Made by a program: the position numbers and the translations under genes. DNA of 64,000 nucleotides from Verrucomicrobiota bacterium (lineage in GTDB: Bacteria > Verrucomicrobiota > Verrucomicrobiia > Opitutales > Opitutaceae), in the NCBI GenBank assembly GCA_028293545.1, contig JAQGOP010000043.1, positions 127,651 to 191,650 on the forward strand. The letters are read 5' to 3'. Of the stretch, positions 1 through 8,666 are shown one piece after another (position 1 is the first letter of the stretch; each line of letters starts with the position of its first letter). Under the pieces are notes generated by a model. The model was not told the DNA's origin. It saw nothing but the letters and a program-made list of their open reading frames with translations, and ran no database searches.

Positions 1-2
1 CG

Positions 3-731
3 CTCACGCATTTTGCCGGTGCCCGCACCCGTCGCGCCCGTCCGGCCATCTCGCATGACTCCGGCCTGACGTGGAAACAATATCCGGAAATCGTCGATCC
101 GGAAGACGCCGACCGCCGGACCACGGCGTTCGGGCGCGTCCTCGCTTTGCCCGACGGCCAGCTGGGTGTCATGCTGTATTCGCAGGTGGTGGATTTCTAC
201 ACGAGCGCCGACGGCGGCGCGACGTGGAAAAAGCGCGGTCGCGTCGCCAACGAGGGTCACAACGAAACCACGTGGATTCGTCTGGCTAACGGCGACCTGT
301 TCGCGGCCTCGCGGACTGGCGAAGCGAAAGACAACTTCATGCTGCTGCAAGGCTATCGGTCCAAGGACAACGGAGCGACTTGGACGTTCGAGCATGATCT
401 CACGCTGGCGCGCCAGCATCCGGCCGATCTCACCACGCTGCCCGATGGGCGGGTCCTTCTGACCTACGGCGTGCGCAACGAGGGCAACTGGAGCATCGCC
501 TACCGCGTCGGGGACGCCGAGGCGAAAAACTGGTCGCCACCGGTATGCCTGGTCGACCTTGAAGGCTCGACCGACCAGCGGTCCGACCCGGCGCCCATCC
601 GCGACGGCGGCTATCCGTCGACGGTGGTGATGCCGGACGGCACGCTGGTCACGGCGTATTATACTCGCGGGGTCATGGCGCACCATCGCTACCATGTCGG
701 CGTGGTGCGTTGGAAACTCCCGCCCCAATAG
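3..731 (+). CDS. Sialidase-like BNR-repeat protein, 5' partial
   Basis: The reading frame is open from the first bases of the window to the stop at 731, so the gene begins upstream. The fragment carries at least three Asp-box (BNR) motifs of the S-x-D-x-G-x-T-W type: SHDSGLTWK near the start, SADGGATWK, and SKDNGATWT. The C-terminal part reads like the last blades of a six-bladed sialidase/neuraminidase propeller, with conserved aromatic and Gly-rich strands (VMPDGTLVTAYYTRG). Family members hydrolyse terminal sialic acid or related glycosides, or only bind glycans. The catalytic Arg triad and Tyr/Glu pair cannot all be checked in a fragment. No partner gene lies downstream on the same strand. 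The fold is well supported, the exact substrate is not. Confidence 0.8.
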   Translation, partial: LTHFAGARTRRARPAISHDSGLTWKQYPEIVDPEDADRRTTAFGRVLALPDGQLGVMLYSQVVDFYTSADGGATWKKRGRVANEGHNETTWIRLANGDLFAASRTGEAKDNFMLLQGYRSKDNGATWTFEHDLTLARQHPADLTTLPDGRVLLTYGVRNEGNWSIAYRVGDAEAKNWSPPVCLVDLEGSTDQRSDPAPIRDGGYPSTVVMPDGTLVTAYYTRGVMAHHRYHVGVVRWKLPPQ

Positions 732-802
732 GTGAGAGGCGACCGCGCCTGGAGACTTCGAGACGGCATCCAGGGCCCGACCGGTTCCCGCCCTCGTTGT
801 TA

Positions 803-1087
803 TACACAAGTGTGGGAGAGGAGGTGCTGGGAGGGATCGACGCCCCAACGGGGCAATTTCAGCCGTAGCCTGGGGCAACGCTCCAGGAATTTATAGGTTT
901 TAATCCGGAGCCCTGGAGGGTCGGCTTAATCTCCGCGATGATCAGGCCCGATCCGCAGCCACGGTTGAACCGCCCTTACAGGGCTGAACTTTCCCAGGGC
1001 GTTGCCCTGGGCTCTGCCTAAAACTGCCCTGTTGGGGCGCACGGCATCCGGAACCATAAGGCGCAAACCTCGCGCCCAACTTGTGTA
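803..1087. repeat. Interspersed palindromic repeat element (about 285 bp)
   Basis: The ends form an imperfect inverted repeat (TACACAAGT at 803-811 against ACTTGTGTA at 1079-1087). A second inner pair lies at 841-855 and 1025-1039 (CGCCCCAACGGGGCA against TGCCCTGTTGGGGCG). Two further short palindromes built on CCAGGGC-GTTGCCCTGG lie at 869-887 and 993-1011. No convincing gene lies between 732 and 1111. The nested arms suggest a structured, non-autonomous repeat between two convergent genes. Confidence 0.6.
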
Positions 1088-1111
1088 GAACAACAAGATC
1101 CCCGCCGCGCC

Positions 1112-2410
1112 TCAGGTGAGGCCGTTCTTGCGGGCGAGGAGCAGCAGGTCGGCGAAGCGGTCGAGCTCGGCCTCCGTCGTGTAGAGGGCGGGGACAACCC
1201 GCAGGCCGCGAAATTCGGGATGCACGACGCCCGCGACCAGCACGCGGTGGCGTTCCCACAGCCAGGTGGCGAGCTTGGGCGGCGGAAGCCCGGCCAGATC
1301 GATGCTCATGATGGCGCCGGCGAAGCCCGGTTTCCGGCTGGTGTTCAAGGTTACGCCGGGCAGGCCCGCGAGGCGCGAAACCCAGCGTTCGCGCAGCCAG
1401 ACGAGGCGCTCGCGCTTTCGCTCGACTCCCACCATTTCCCAAAAATCGAGCGCGGCGCCGATCGCCAGGTAAGGCGCCGCGGAAGCAGTGCCGATGGCTT
1501 CGAAGCGACGAATATCGGTCGGCTCCCGGTCGGTCGGCGGCTGGAGCGGCCAGATCGTCGGGATCAACTCTTTCCGGACATAGAGAAAGCCAGTGCCGTG
1601 GGGCGCGCTCAGCCACTTGTGCAGCGAGGTGGCGTAAATATCGCAGTCGAGTCCGTCCCGGGTGGCGGCGACGTGGGAAAAACCATGCGCCCCGTCGACA
1701 ATCACGAGTATTCCACGGGGCCGGGCCATCTGGACCACCTCCCGAATCGGCATCACCTGCCCGGTCAGCTGGAAGACATGCGAGAGCAGAATCACCTTCG
1801 TGCGTGGAGTGATCGCGTCGGCGAGGGTCTGCACGACTGCGCCGATGTCCTCGGCCGGGACCGATGGCAGCTTGATCTGCCGCAGCACGATTCCTTCCCG
1901 CGCTTGGCGCTGGAGCAGGTCGTTGTGAAACCGGTGGTAGTCCTGCGTCGTGGTCAGCACTTCGTCACCCGGGTTCAGCTTGATCCCGAGCGCCACGGCG
2001 AGGAACCCTTCGGTGGTGTTGCGCGTGATCGCCATTTCCTCGGTGGCGCAGCCGAACGCCTTGGCGAGACGTGCCCGCACGCCTTCCACCTGGGGCCACA
2101 ATACGCGGGCATTGGTGTAGGAAGGCGCTTCGTTGGCCTTCGTCCAAGCCTGGAAAAAAGCCTGGTTCACGATGGCCGGCGCAGGCTGCAGGCCGCCATT
2201 CTCCACGTTGAGAATCGTCCGGTCCACCGCCCATGATTGCTGGATCTCGGACCAGAACTGAGCACCCGTCGCTTGCTTCGCCCGCCCCGCGGCGGCGACC
2301 GCGTCATCGAATCTGGCGGGTTCCGCGGCGTGTGCGGTGGGAATGAACAACCGGGGTGCAATGACCCCGGTCGCGGCGAGTCCGGTGACGAAATTTCGGC
2401 GGCTGAGCAT
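1112..2410 (-). CDS. Class V aminotransferase, Tat-exported (isopenicillin N epimerase-like)
   Basis: A 432-residue fold-type I PLP enzyme. The chosen start (ATG at 2408-2410) gives a twin-arginine signal: MLSRRNF, a hydrophobic stretch, then AHAAEP as a likely cleavage region. The PLP lysine is in ATSLHKWLSAPHG, and the phosphate/cofactor Asp in VIVDGAHGFSH. The order SSHVFQLTG-like strand, DGAH, HKW, GTG is that of the class V family that includes isopenicillin N epimerase, cysteine desulfurase-like and selenocysteine lyase-like enzymes. A longer frame is open to 2908, but that extension is not protein-like and would bury the Tat signal. Periplasmic class V aminotransferases of this kind are common in Verrucomicrobia and Acidobacteria. 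The substrate is unknown. Confidence 0.85.
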   Translation of the reverse strand: MLSRRNFVTGLAATGVIAPRLFIPTAHAAEPARFDDAVAAAGRAKQATGAQFWSEIQQSWAVDRTILNVENGGLQPAPAIVNQAFFQAWTKANEAPSYTNARVLWPQVEGVRARLAKAFGCATEEMAITRNTTEGFLAVALGIKLNPGDEVLTTTQDYHRFHNDLLQRQAREGIVLRQIKLPSVPAEDIGAVVQTLADAITPRTKVILLSHVFQLTGQVMPIREVVQMARPRGILVIVDGAHGFSHVAATRDGLDCDIYATSLHKWLSAPHGTGFLYVRKELIPTIWPLQPPTDREPTDIRRFEAIGTASAAPYLAIGAALDFWEMVGVERKRERLVWLRERWVSRLAGLPGVTLNTSRKPGFAGAIMSIDLAGLPPPKLATWLWERHRVLVAGVVHPEFRGLRVVPALYTTEAELDRFADLLLLARKNGLT

Positions 2411-3086
2411 AGGAAGGGCAGAGGGAAGTTGAGGCGGTAAAAGCAACGGCTGCCGTCTGGTTGGAGGGGCAAGAAACGGGCCGCAGGCCGGGGCAGGGGC
2501 AGCCCTGAAGAGAGCCTTTCCAGGATAGGAGTCGAAGAGATTCTCCAGGTCGGCGTGAGACATTTTCAACGGCGACAGGGAGCGCGCGTGCATTCCGGAT
2601 TCTCCTGGTGGCGAATGGCAATCGCACGAATTTCCCGCCGAGGTCCGCCGCGTGTCCCGGACCGCGGGCAGATTTTCATCGGCTGCGGCGATTTCAGCTG
2701 GGGCGACGAGCTTGGGCGCGGCTTGGGAGACATCCAGGATTTTCGACTCCGGTATCCGGCGGATCCCCAGGTGAAGCGACTTCTCCACCAGGCGTCGTTT
2801 GGCTCTGCCTCCCGCTAAATGCGGACGGAGCCACTCAATGCGCTCGCAACGTAACGATAAGTTCCACCCGCCATTGATTTGCCTTACGAGGGAAACAATC
2901 CCCGGCACAACGCTCGCGCTTTTCCGAAAAGCAACCGATCATGGTACGATCTGAAACTCATCGGTTCCCACTCAGGACGAAATAACCACGCAGTTCCCTG
3001 TTTTTTCCCTCTAAAATCCAATCGCGCGAACTGCGCGGTAGAAATGCGGAACTGGCATAGGGAGCGCTGGTCACGTCGAACGTCCA
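2411..3086. other. Intergenic region between divergent genes, no supported gene
   Basis: 676 bp separate the divergently transcribed aminotransferase and opgG, so promoters for both should be here. The only recognisable item is a copy of a short interspersed motif at 2771-2794 (core GCGACTTCTCC), also found near 16290 and 31276. Reading frames across the region are open but lack coding character. Confidence 0.4.
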
Positions 3087-4619
3087 ATGAGTAAAGCGAG
3101 TTCCGGTTTCTTTTTAGCATTCAAAATGGTGGTGATGTGCGGCCTGGCCGGCTGCGCGGCGCCCGCCGCCATCGAGCCGGTCAACGTCAACTTCGAGTAC
3201 GTGCGCGACCTCGCCGCGGCGGACGCCTCCGGACCTTACCAAACGCCGGCGAAAGATCTGCCGCCCCAGCTGGCTGCGCTGAGTTATGAAGACTTCCGCA
3301 ATATCCGGTTCCGGCCGGCGCAGTCGTTGTGGCGCAATGAGAACCTGCCGTTCCAGCTCCAGTTTTTCCATCGCGGCTTCTTGTTTCCCGAGAAGATCAC
3401 GATCCGTGAGTTCAGCTCGACGCACGAACAGGTCATTCCGTTTGTCCGCGATTTCTTCAGCTACGAGTTGACGAAGGACGTCGGCACCTTGCATTCATCG
3501 CTCGGCTACGCGGGCTTCCGCGTGCACACGCCGATCAACCGCCCGGACGTTTACGACGAGGTCATCGCCTTTCTCGGCTCGAGTTATTTTCGCGCGATCG
3601 GCGCCGGGCAGATTTACGGGCTCTCCGCCCGCGGACTGGCGGTGGACTCGGGCGTCGTTGGCACGACCGAGGAGTTTCCGCGTTTCACCGATTTCTGGGT
3701 GGGAAAGCCCGCGCCGGGCGATACGGCGCTCACGATCTACGCCTTGCTGAAGGGACCGAGTGTCACGGGCGCCTACGAGTTCATCGTTCGCCCGGGAAAA
3801 GCGACGATCATCGACGTGCGCTCCGAGTTGATTTTCCGGCGCGAAGTGGCGCTTCCGGGCGTGGCTCCGCTGACGAGCATGTACTGGTATGGGGAAAATT
3901 CCCTGCGTCCCTTGGGACAAATGCGACAGGAAGTGCATGACTCCGACGGGATGACGGTGCTCGATGCCGCGGGCAACCGCAGCTGGCTGCCGCTTCACAA
4001 CCCGGCCGATCCGGAGTTCGAAGTGGTGCCGACGGAAAAGGTCACGCGTTTCGGCCTGCTGCAGCGCGACCGCCGCATCGGGAGCTACGAAGATATGGAA
4101 TCCCATTACGAGCAACGGCCTTCGGCGTGGATCGAGCCGCAGGGTGAATGGGGTAACGGATCGGTGCGACTGGTGCAGTTGCCGGCCTCGAGCGAATATG
4201 ACGACAACATCGTCGCGTTCTGGGTGCCGGCGGCAAAAATCCCGGTGGGCCAGCCAGTTCAATACAATTACCGCATCGTGTGGTCGCTGGCCGAGCCGGC
4301 GAACGACGGATTTGCCACGGTCGTCGGCACCCGCGAGGGATTTCTCAACAAGGCCAAGTATGGCAGGGTGTTCTGGGTGGATTTTGCCGACGAACAGTTT
4401 GCGACGCGGGACGCGGCGCAGCTCGCGGCCGAGGTTGAAGTCAGCGCCGAGGGTCGGATCGTGCACCAGTCGATCAGTCCTTACCCCCAAATCGGGGGCT
4501 GGCGCGTCTTCATCGAAACCGACGCACCAGTGGCAGGAAAAACGGTCAATGTCCGCTGCCGCCTTCGGGCCGGCACCAAGCCCATTAGCGAAACCTGGAT
4601 TTACGAATGGAAGTCATGA
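3087..4619 (+). CDS. opgG: Periplasmic glucan biosynthesis protein OpgG/MdoG
   Basis: A 510-residue MdoG-family protein required to build osmoregulated periplasmic glucans (beta-1,2/1,6-linked glucose chains) in the periplasm. Family signatures are visible along the length: LSYEDFRNIRFRP near residue 70, FFHRGFLFP, FLGSSYFRAIGAGQIYGLSARGLA near 155-175, and SMYWYGENS followed by EVHDSDG. The N-terminus ends in a lipobox-like LAGC (Cys 23), so this homologue may be a lipoprotein and not the soluble periplasmic form known from E. coli. Downstream a small gene and opgH follow in tight succession, which supports one glucan operon. The initiation site lacks a strong ribosome binding site; a second ATG at 3126 also precedes the signal sequence. 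Confidence 0.93.
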   Translation: MSKASSGFFLAFKMVVMCGLAGCAAPAAIEPVNVNFEYVRDLAAADASGPYQTPAKDLPPQLAALSYEDFRNIRFRPAQSLWRNENLPFQLQFFHRGFLFPEKITIREFSSTHEQVIPFVRDFFSYELTKDVGTLHSSLGYAGFRVHTPINRPDVYDEVIAFLGSSYFRAIGAGQIYGLSARGLAVDSGVVGTTEEFPRFTDFWVGKPAPGDTALTIYALLKGPSVTGAYEFIVRPGKATIIDVRSELIFRREVALPGVAPLTSMYWYGENSLRPLGQMRQEVHDSDGMTVLDAAGNRSWLPLHNPADPEFEVVPTEKVTRFGLLQRDRRIGSYEDMESHYEQRPSAWIEPQGEWGNGSVRLVQLPASSEYDDNIVAFWVPAAKIPVGQPVQYNYRIVWSLAEPANDGFATVVGTREGFLNKAKYGRVFWVDFADEQFATRDAAQLAAEVEVSAEGRIVHQSISPYPQIGGWRVFIETDAPVAGKTVNVRCRLRAGTKPISETWIYEWKS

Positions 4620-5176
4620 AAGCCCAACCCTTACTCGCGGCCGCAGCGCCCGACGCCCATTGGGGCGTCGCCACCGAACGCGTCGAACATTACCTGCGCG
4701 CCCATCGCCTCCGCGGAGACGACCGCGTGGCGCGGCTGGCGAAGGACATCATTGAAGTCGCGCGGGCTCGCCAGCGTCCTGGGGCCGAGCCCGTCGCCGC
4801 GGCCATGGAAACCGCCGAGGCGTGTTTGATGGCGTGGTTGGGCAGTCTGATTCCCGCGGATGACCACGACCTTCGTCCATTGCTCGCCAAGGGCCGGGTT
4901 GCCCTCGCGCTGGGCGGGGTGCCGGATCGGTGGCCGGAATATTTCCTGCGCCATCACCGTCCGCCGGAGGAACTGGTGCGCGTGATGCGCGAAACCGGCT
5001 TGTCATGCGGGCCGAGGGTGAAGCTTACGCACATGTCGCCCTCGCCGGAAAACTTTGCGCCCGCTGGTCGCCGCCTGCCTTGGCTGGCGATATCGCAGGG
5101 TCCGCTGCCGCGCGTGATGACCGGCCTGTTGCTCACGCTCACCGTCATTGGTGCGGCTTGGAGCGCCGGGCTTTAA
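4616..5176 (+). CDS. Hypothetical protein within opgG-opgH operon
   Basis: A 186-residue protein whose ATG overlaps the opgG stop (ATGA at 4616-4619). An in-frame ATG at 4607 is an alternative. The body is Arg/Ala-rich and predicted helical (RVEHYLRAHRLRGDDRVARLAKDIIEVAR). The C-terminus carries one hydrophobic segment, roughly residues 166-186, and would be a tail anchor. I do not recognise a family. Its place between the two glucan genes, with translational coupling on one side and a 15-bp gap to opgH on the other, suggests a role in assembly or control of the glucosyltransferase. Confidence 0.75.
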   Translation: MKAQPLLAAAAPDAHWGVATERVEHYLRAHRLRGDDRVARLAKDIIEVARARQRPGAEPVAAAMETAEACLMAWLGSLIPADDHDLRPLLAKGRVALALGGVPDRWPEYFLRHHRPPEELVRVMRETGLSCGPRVKLTHMSPSPENFAPAGRRLPWLAISQGPLPRVMTGLLLTLTVIGAAWSAGL

Positions 5177-5191
5177 CCAGGAAGCGAAGCG

Positions 5192-7357
5192 ATGCAGGTC
5201 CAACTGTTCGATCCTGCACAACTTGAGCCGGGCGTGGGTTCCAAGCGCCGGTTCTTCGTCGGCGTCATGGTGCTGCTGGTCACGATTCCGGCGATCGTGC
5301 TCATGGCGGACCTCCATCTCCGGACGGGTTACGACGGATGGAAACTGGCGCACCTCGTGATTTTCGCGGTCCTGTTCACGCTGCTCGTGTTCGGTGCGAT
5401 GCAGGCCGTGGTCGGCTACATGCTCCGGGTGCAGGGCGGCGATACGATCAGGATTTCCCAGAGCGTGGACTGGGCTGAAGACCGGGGCCCGCTGGAGGCG
5501 CGCACCGCCGTCGTCATGCCCATCTGCAACGAGGAGGCCGGGCGGGTGATGGAAGGCGTCCGCCTGATTTATGAATCGCTCGAGGCGGACGGCCGGCTGC
5601 CGGGTTTCGATTTTTTCATCCTGAGCGATTCCAACGATCCCAATTGCTGGGTGGCGGAGGAAGTCGCGTGGGCCGGGCTCGTGAAGGAGCTCGGCGCGGC
5701 GGGTCGCCTTTTTTATCGGAAGCGCCGCGGCAACGTGAACAAGAAGGCGGGCAACATCGCGGATTTCTGCCGGCGGTGGGGCAGCCAGTACCGTTACATG
5801 GTGGTATTGGATGCGGACAGCATCATGACGGGCGGGGCGATCGTGGCGCTCGCGCGAATGATGGAGCGCAATCCCGGTGTCGGCCTGATCCAGGCGGTGC
5901 CGCGACTGGTGAACGGCGAGACAATTTTCGCGCGGCTGCAGCAGTTTGCCAGCCGGCTGTATGGCCCGGTCTTCACGGCGGGCACGAACTACTGGCAGCT
6001 GAGCGAGGCGAATTACTGGGGCCACAACGCGATCATCCGCCTCGCGCCGTTCATCAAACACTGTTCGCTGCCCGAATTGCCCGGCGACGGTCCCTTCGGC
6101 GGGCGCATCATGAGCCACGATTACGTCGAGGCGGCGCTGATGCGGCGTGCGGGCTGGCAGGTGTGGCTCGCGGCGTCCATCGAGGGAAGTTTTGAGGAAT
6201 GCCCGGCGAACCTGATCGATTTCGCGAAGCGCGACCGCCGGTGGCTGCAGGGCAACCTGCAGCACCTGCGACTGGTCTTCGGCCCGGGGTTTCACCCCCT
6301 GAGCCGGATGCATTTCGCGATGGGGATATTGTCGTACCTCGCATCGCCGCTCTGGCTCGCATTCCTGGTCCTTTCGACGGCGATCGCGTGGCGCTTCAAG
6401 GCGACGGGTTTGACGCCGCTGCCGGTCGACAGCTTTGCGGAGCTGGTGACATGGCGGTTCGAAACCCAGGCGGTGCTGCTGCTGTCGCTCACGCTGGGCC
6501 TCCTCTTCGTCCCGAAGATTTTCGCGCTGCTCGACCTGCGATCGCGTCCCGAGGAAGTGGCGGCGTTTGGCGGATGGCTGCGGCTGATCGCGGGCATTTT
6601 CATCGAGACGATCCTGTTCACGCTGCTCGCGCCGGTGCTGATGCTTTTCCACAGCACCTTCATCGTCCTCACGCTTTGCCGGCGCAGCGTGGGCTGGAAA
6701 ACGCAGCGGCGCGGACGCGACGGCCAGTCGGACTGGCGCGAGAGCACTGCGCTGCATGGCACCCACACGCTGATCGGGATCGGGTGGCTCGCGCTCGCCT
6801 GGTGGATCAACCCGATGCTGGCGGCGTGGATGTCGCCGATCCTGGCGGGATTCATCCTTTCGATCACGGTTTCGTATTTCACCGGCCGGATCGCGCCTGG
6901 CCTCGTACTCAAACGCGCGGGGCTGCTGACGTGCCCGGAAGAAAGCCGACCGCCCAATGAACTGGTCCGGCTCGAGGAAAGGCTGGCGGAACGCCATCGG
7001 CAGGATGCGCGGATGCCGGGGCCCGATGCCGGGTTGGTCAACTCCGTGGCGGATCCGTACGTCAACGCCGTCCACCTTTCGCAGTTGCGCGCCAAGGATA
7101 ACCCGGCGCCGGCAAACGAGGCCCGCTTTGCCGAGTTGCGCCGAAAGCTGCTGCGGCAGGGGCCGGCCGCGCTCGCGCCGCGCGACAAGCTGGCGCTGAT
7201 GATGGATGCCGAGTCGATGACCGAGCTTCACCGCGAGTTGTGGGCGAGTTCGACCGCGGACGTGGCGCCGGTGTGGCAGCAGGCGCTCACGCGTTACAGC
7301 CGCGCCGAGGAGAAGACTTTCCCCGGCAGCGCAGGCGAACTGGCGATGGGAATGTGA
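5192..7357 (+). CDS. opgH: Glucans biosynthesis glucosyltransferase OpgH/MdoH
   Basis: A 721-residue inner-membrane GT2 glucosyltransferase that polymerises UDP-glucose into the backbone of periplasmic glucans and moves it across the membrane. Two N-terminal membrane segments (VMVLLVTIPAIVLMADL; LVIFAVLFTLLVFGAM) precede the catalytic domain. That domain shows the opening TAVVMPICNEE, VLDADSIMTGG (DxD), the later acidic motif at SHDYVEAALM, and the KRDRRWLQGNLQH (R/QxxRW) motif. Several membrane helices follow, including the stretches around 6310-6380, 6470-6540, 6590-6680 and 6780-6880. It is shorter than E. coli OpgH (about 847 residues), mainly at the N-terminus. It should act with OpgG encoded upstream. 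A short palindromic repeat begins right after the stop. Confidence 0.95.
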   Translation: MQVQLFDPAQLEPGVGSKRRFFVGVMVLLVTIPAIVLMADLHLRTGYDGWKLAHLVIFAVLFTLLVFGAMQAVVGYMLRVQGGDTIRISQSVDWAEDRGPLEARTAVVMPICNEEAGRVMEGVRLIYESLEADGRLPGFDFFILSDSNDPNCWVAEEVAWAGLVKELGAAGRLFYRKRRGNVNKKAGNIADFCRRWGSQYRYMVVLDADSIMTGGAIVALARMMERNPGVGLIQAVPRLVNGETIFARLQQFASRLYGPVFTAGTNYWQLSEANYWGHNAIIRLAPFIKHCSLPELPGDGPFGGRIMSHDYVEAALMRRAGWQVWLAASIEGSFEECPANLIDFAKRDRRWLQGNLQHLRLVFGPGFHPLSRMHFAMGILSYLASPLWLAFLVLSTAIAWRFKATGLTPLPVDSFAELVTWRFETQAVLLLSLTLGLLFVPKIFALLDLRSRPEEVAAFGGWLRLIAGIFIETILFTLLAPVLMLFHSTFIVLTLCRRSVGWKTQRRGRDGQSDWRESTALHGTHTLIGIGWLALAWWINPMLAAWMSPILAGFILSITVSYFTGRIAPGLVLKRAGLLTCPEESRPPNELVRLEERLAERHRQDARMPGPDAGLVNSVADPYVNAVHLSQLRAKDNPAPANEARFAELRRKLLRQGPAALAPRDKLALMMDAESMTELHRELWASSTADVAPVWQQALTRYSRAEEKTFPGSAGELAMGM

Positions 7358-7385
7358 GCGTAGCGCAGGCGGCCCGCCTGCTCCG
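7358..7385. repeat. Short GC palindrome (GTAGCGCAGGCGG..CCGCCTGC family)
   Basis: GCGTAGCGCAGGCGGCCCGCCTGCTCCG abuts the opgH stop codon. Related copies lie at 13516-13623, about 53143-53162, 56517-56540 and 59715-59738, nearly always at the 3' end of a gene. Confidence 0.55.
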
Positions 7386-7496
7386 AAAATCGAAGCCCGC
7401 ATTCGCCTCCATTCGCAGCCAGGAATGCGTTCGGTTCCGCAGCACGGCGCAGATTTCTCCTTTGCGCTGTCACGGGATTGGGTGAGTTTCACCCGC

Positions 7497-8408
7497 ATGG
7501 CCGTTGAACCTATCCGCTACTACGATCGTTATTCGAAGACCGTTAAGACCGAGAAGGTCTACGGGGAGAAGTGGCTGCGGTACGCGTACGACAATCCGGT
7601 GGGCCGTTTTTTCGTGTGGGCGGTGGCGCGCCGGATCTGGTTTTCCAAGTGGTACGGGCGCAAGATGAACAAGCGCTCCAGCGCGCTCCAGGTCCTGCCG
7701 TTCATTTCCGCCTATAATATCGACGTCGATGAATTCGCGAAGTCCGCGTTCGACTTCCGGACCTTCAACGAATTTTTCTACCGCGCCCTCAAGCCGGATG
7801 CGCGCCCGATCGTGGCCGACGAGCGTGTGGCGGTGATGCCCGCGGACGGACGGCACTTGGTCTTCCCGGATGTCGAGTCCTCCGCGGGATTTTATGTGAA
7901 GGGAAAAACCTTTCCGCTTGCCGAACTGCTCGGCGACGACGACCTGGCGCGGACGTTTGCCGGCGGCGCGATGCTGATCTCGCGGTTGTGCCCGGTGGAT
8001 TACCACCGCTTCCATTTTCCGGTGGAGGGAGTCCCCGGCGAGCCCCGGTTGATCAACGGCTGGCTGTACTCGGTCAGCCCCGTCGCGCTGCGCCGTTCAC
8101 TCACCTACCTGACGGAAAACAAGCGCATGGTGACCTCGATCCAATGCCCGCAATTTGGCGCGGTCGTGATGCTGGAAGTTGGTGCGACCAATGTCGGCAG
8201 CATCCAGGAAGCATTTGTCCCGGGCCGCGCGGTGAAGAAAGGCGACGAGAAGGGCCTGTTCGCGTTTGGTGGTTCCTGCGTGATTACGATTTTCCAGCGC
8301 GGGAAAATCCGCTTCGAGCCCGACCTCGTCGAGCAAAGCGCGCAGCATCTGGAAACCTACGTCCGCATGGGCGACCGCCTGGGCACCGCGACCGACTCCG
8401 TTTTTTGA
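7497..8408 (+). CDS. psd: Phosphatidylserine decarboxylase proenzyme
   Basis: A 303-residue PSD. It converts phosphatidylserine to phosphatidylethanolamine using a pyruvoyl group made by self-cleavage. The substrate-side His motif is VDYHRFHFP. The expected cleavage/pyruvoyl serine is in FGGSCV near residue 260, a variant of the LGST motif typical of the Psd-II group. The N-terminal region (YNIDVDEFAKSAFDFRTFNEFFYRALKPDARPI) matches the usual length and order. ATG at 7497 is preferred; the frame is open to 7425 but the extra residues are not family-like. The stop codon lies inside the arm of a large palindromic repeat. Confidence 0.93.
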   Translation: MAVEPIRYYDRYSKTVKTEKVYGEKWLRYAYDNPVGRFFVWAVARRIWFSKWYGRKMNKRSSALQVLPFISAYNIDVDEFAKSAFDFRTFNEFFYRALKPDARPIVADERVAVMPADGRHLVFPDVESSAGFYVKGKTFPLAELLGDDDLARTFAGGAMLISRLCPVDYHRFHFPVEGVPGEPRLINGWLYSVSPVALRRSLTYLTENKRMVTSIQCPQFGAVVMLEVGATNVGSIQEAFVPGRAVKKGDEKGLFAFGGSCVITIFQRGKIRFEPDLVEQSAQHLETYVRMGDRLGTATDSVF

Positions 8409-8589
8409 CTGCGAATGGACGCGAATGGCTACGAGCGAGAGCGAGTGGTGGAGCGCGTTGTCCCTAACGCGCTGAACGACTCGGTCCGCAATTAAGCATC
8501 GACGGAGCCAAAAGCGCGTTAGGGACAACGCGCTCCACCACGCACTCGAGTAACCAAGTCCGGATTCGCGTCCATTCGCGGTTAAAAAA
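8401..8589. repeat. Nested palindromic repeat between psd and the ligase cluster
   Basis: Outer arms at 8401-8426 and 8564-8589 share GCGAATGGACGCGAAT in inverted order, flanked by T6 and A6 runs. Inner arms of 26 bp are perfect inverted copies (8446-8471 and 8515-8540, core GGAGCGCGTTGTCCC). The left outer arm includes the psd stop codon. Related single arms occur at about 28733-28752 (outer type) and at about 49622, 53090 and 56470 (inner type). On RNA this would fold into a long two-part hairpin ending in U-runs, so it could also stop transcription. Confidence 0.75.
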
Positions 8590-8666
8590 CTCACGCGCCC
8601 TTCGATCGACGGCCGGCACCCTGCGCCCTGCGCCGTGGGAACTGCCGGGGTGGGGGTGGGACTAAG

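Noticed and set aside
2411-2908. A 166-codon N-terminal extension of the class V aminotransferase
   Set aside because: It would place the Tat signal in the middle of the protein, and it includes an interspersed motif. The start at 2410 is more natural.
5003-7498. An 831-codon minus-strand frame opposite opgH
   Set aside because: Arg/His-rich antisense translation of a clearly assigned gene.
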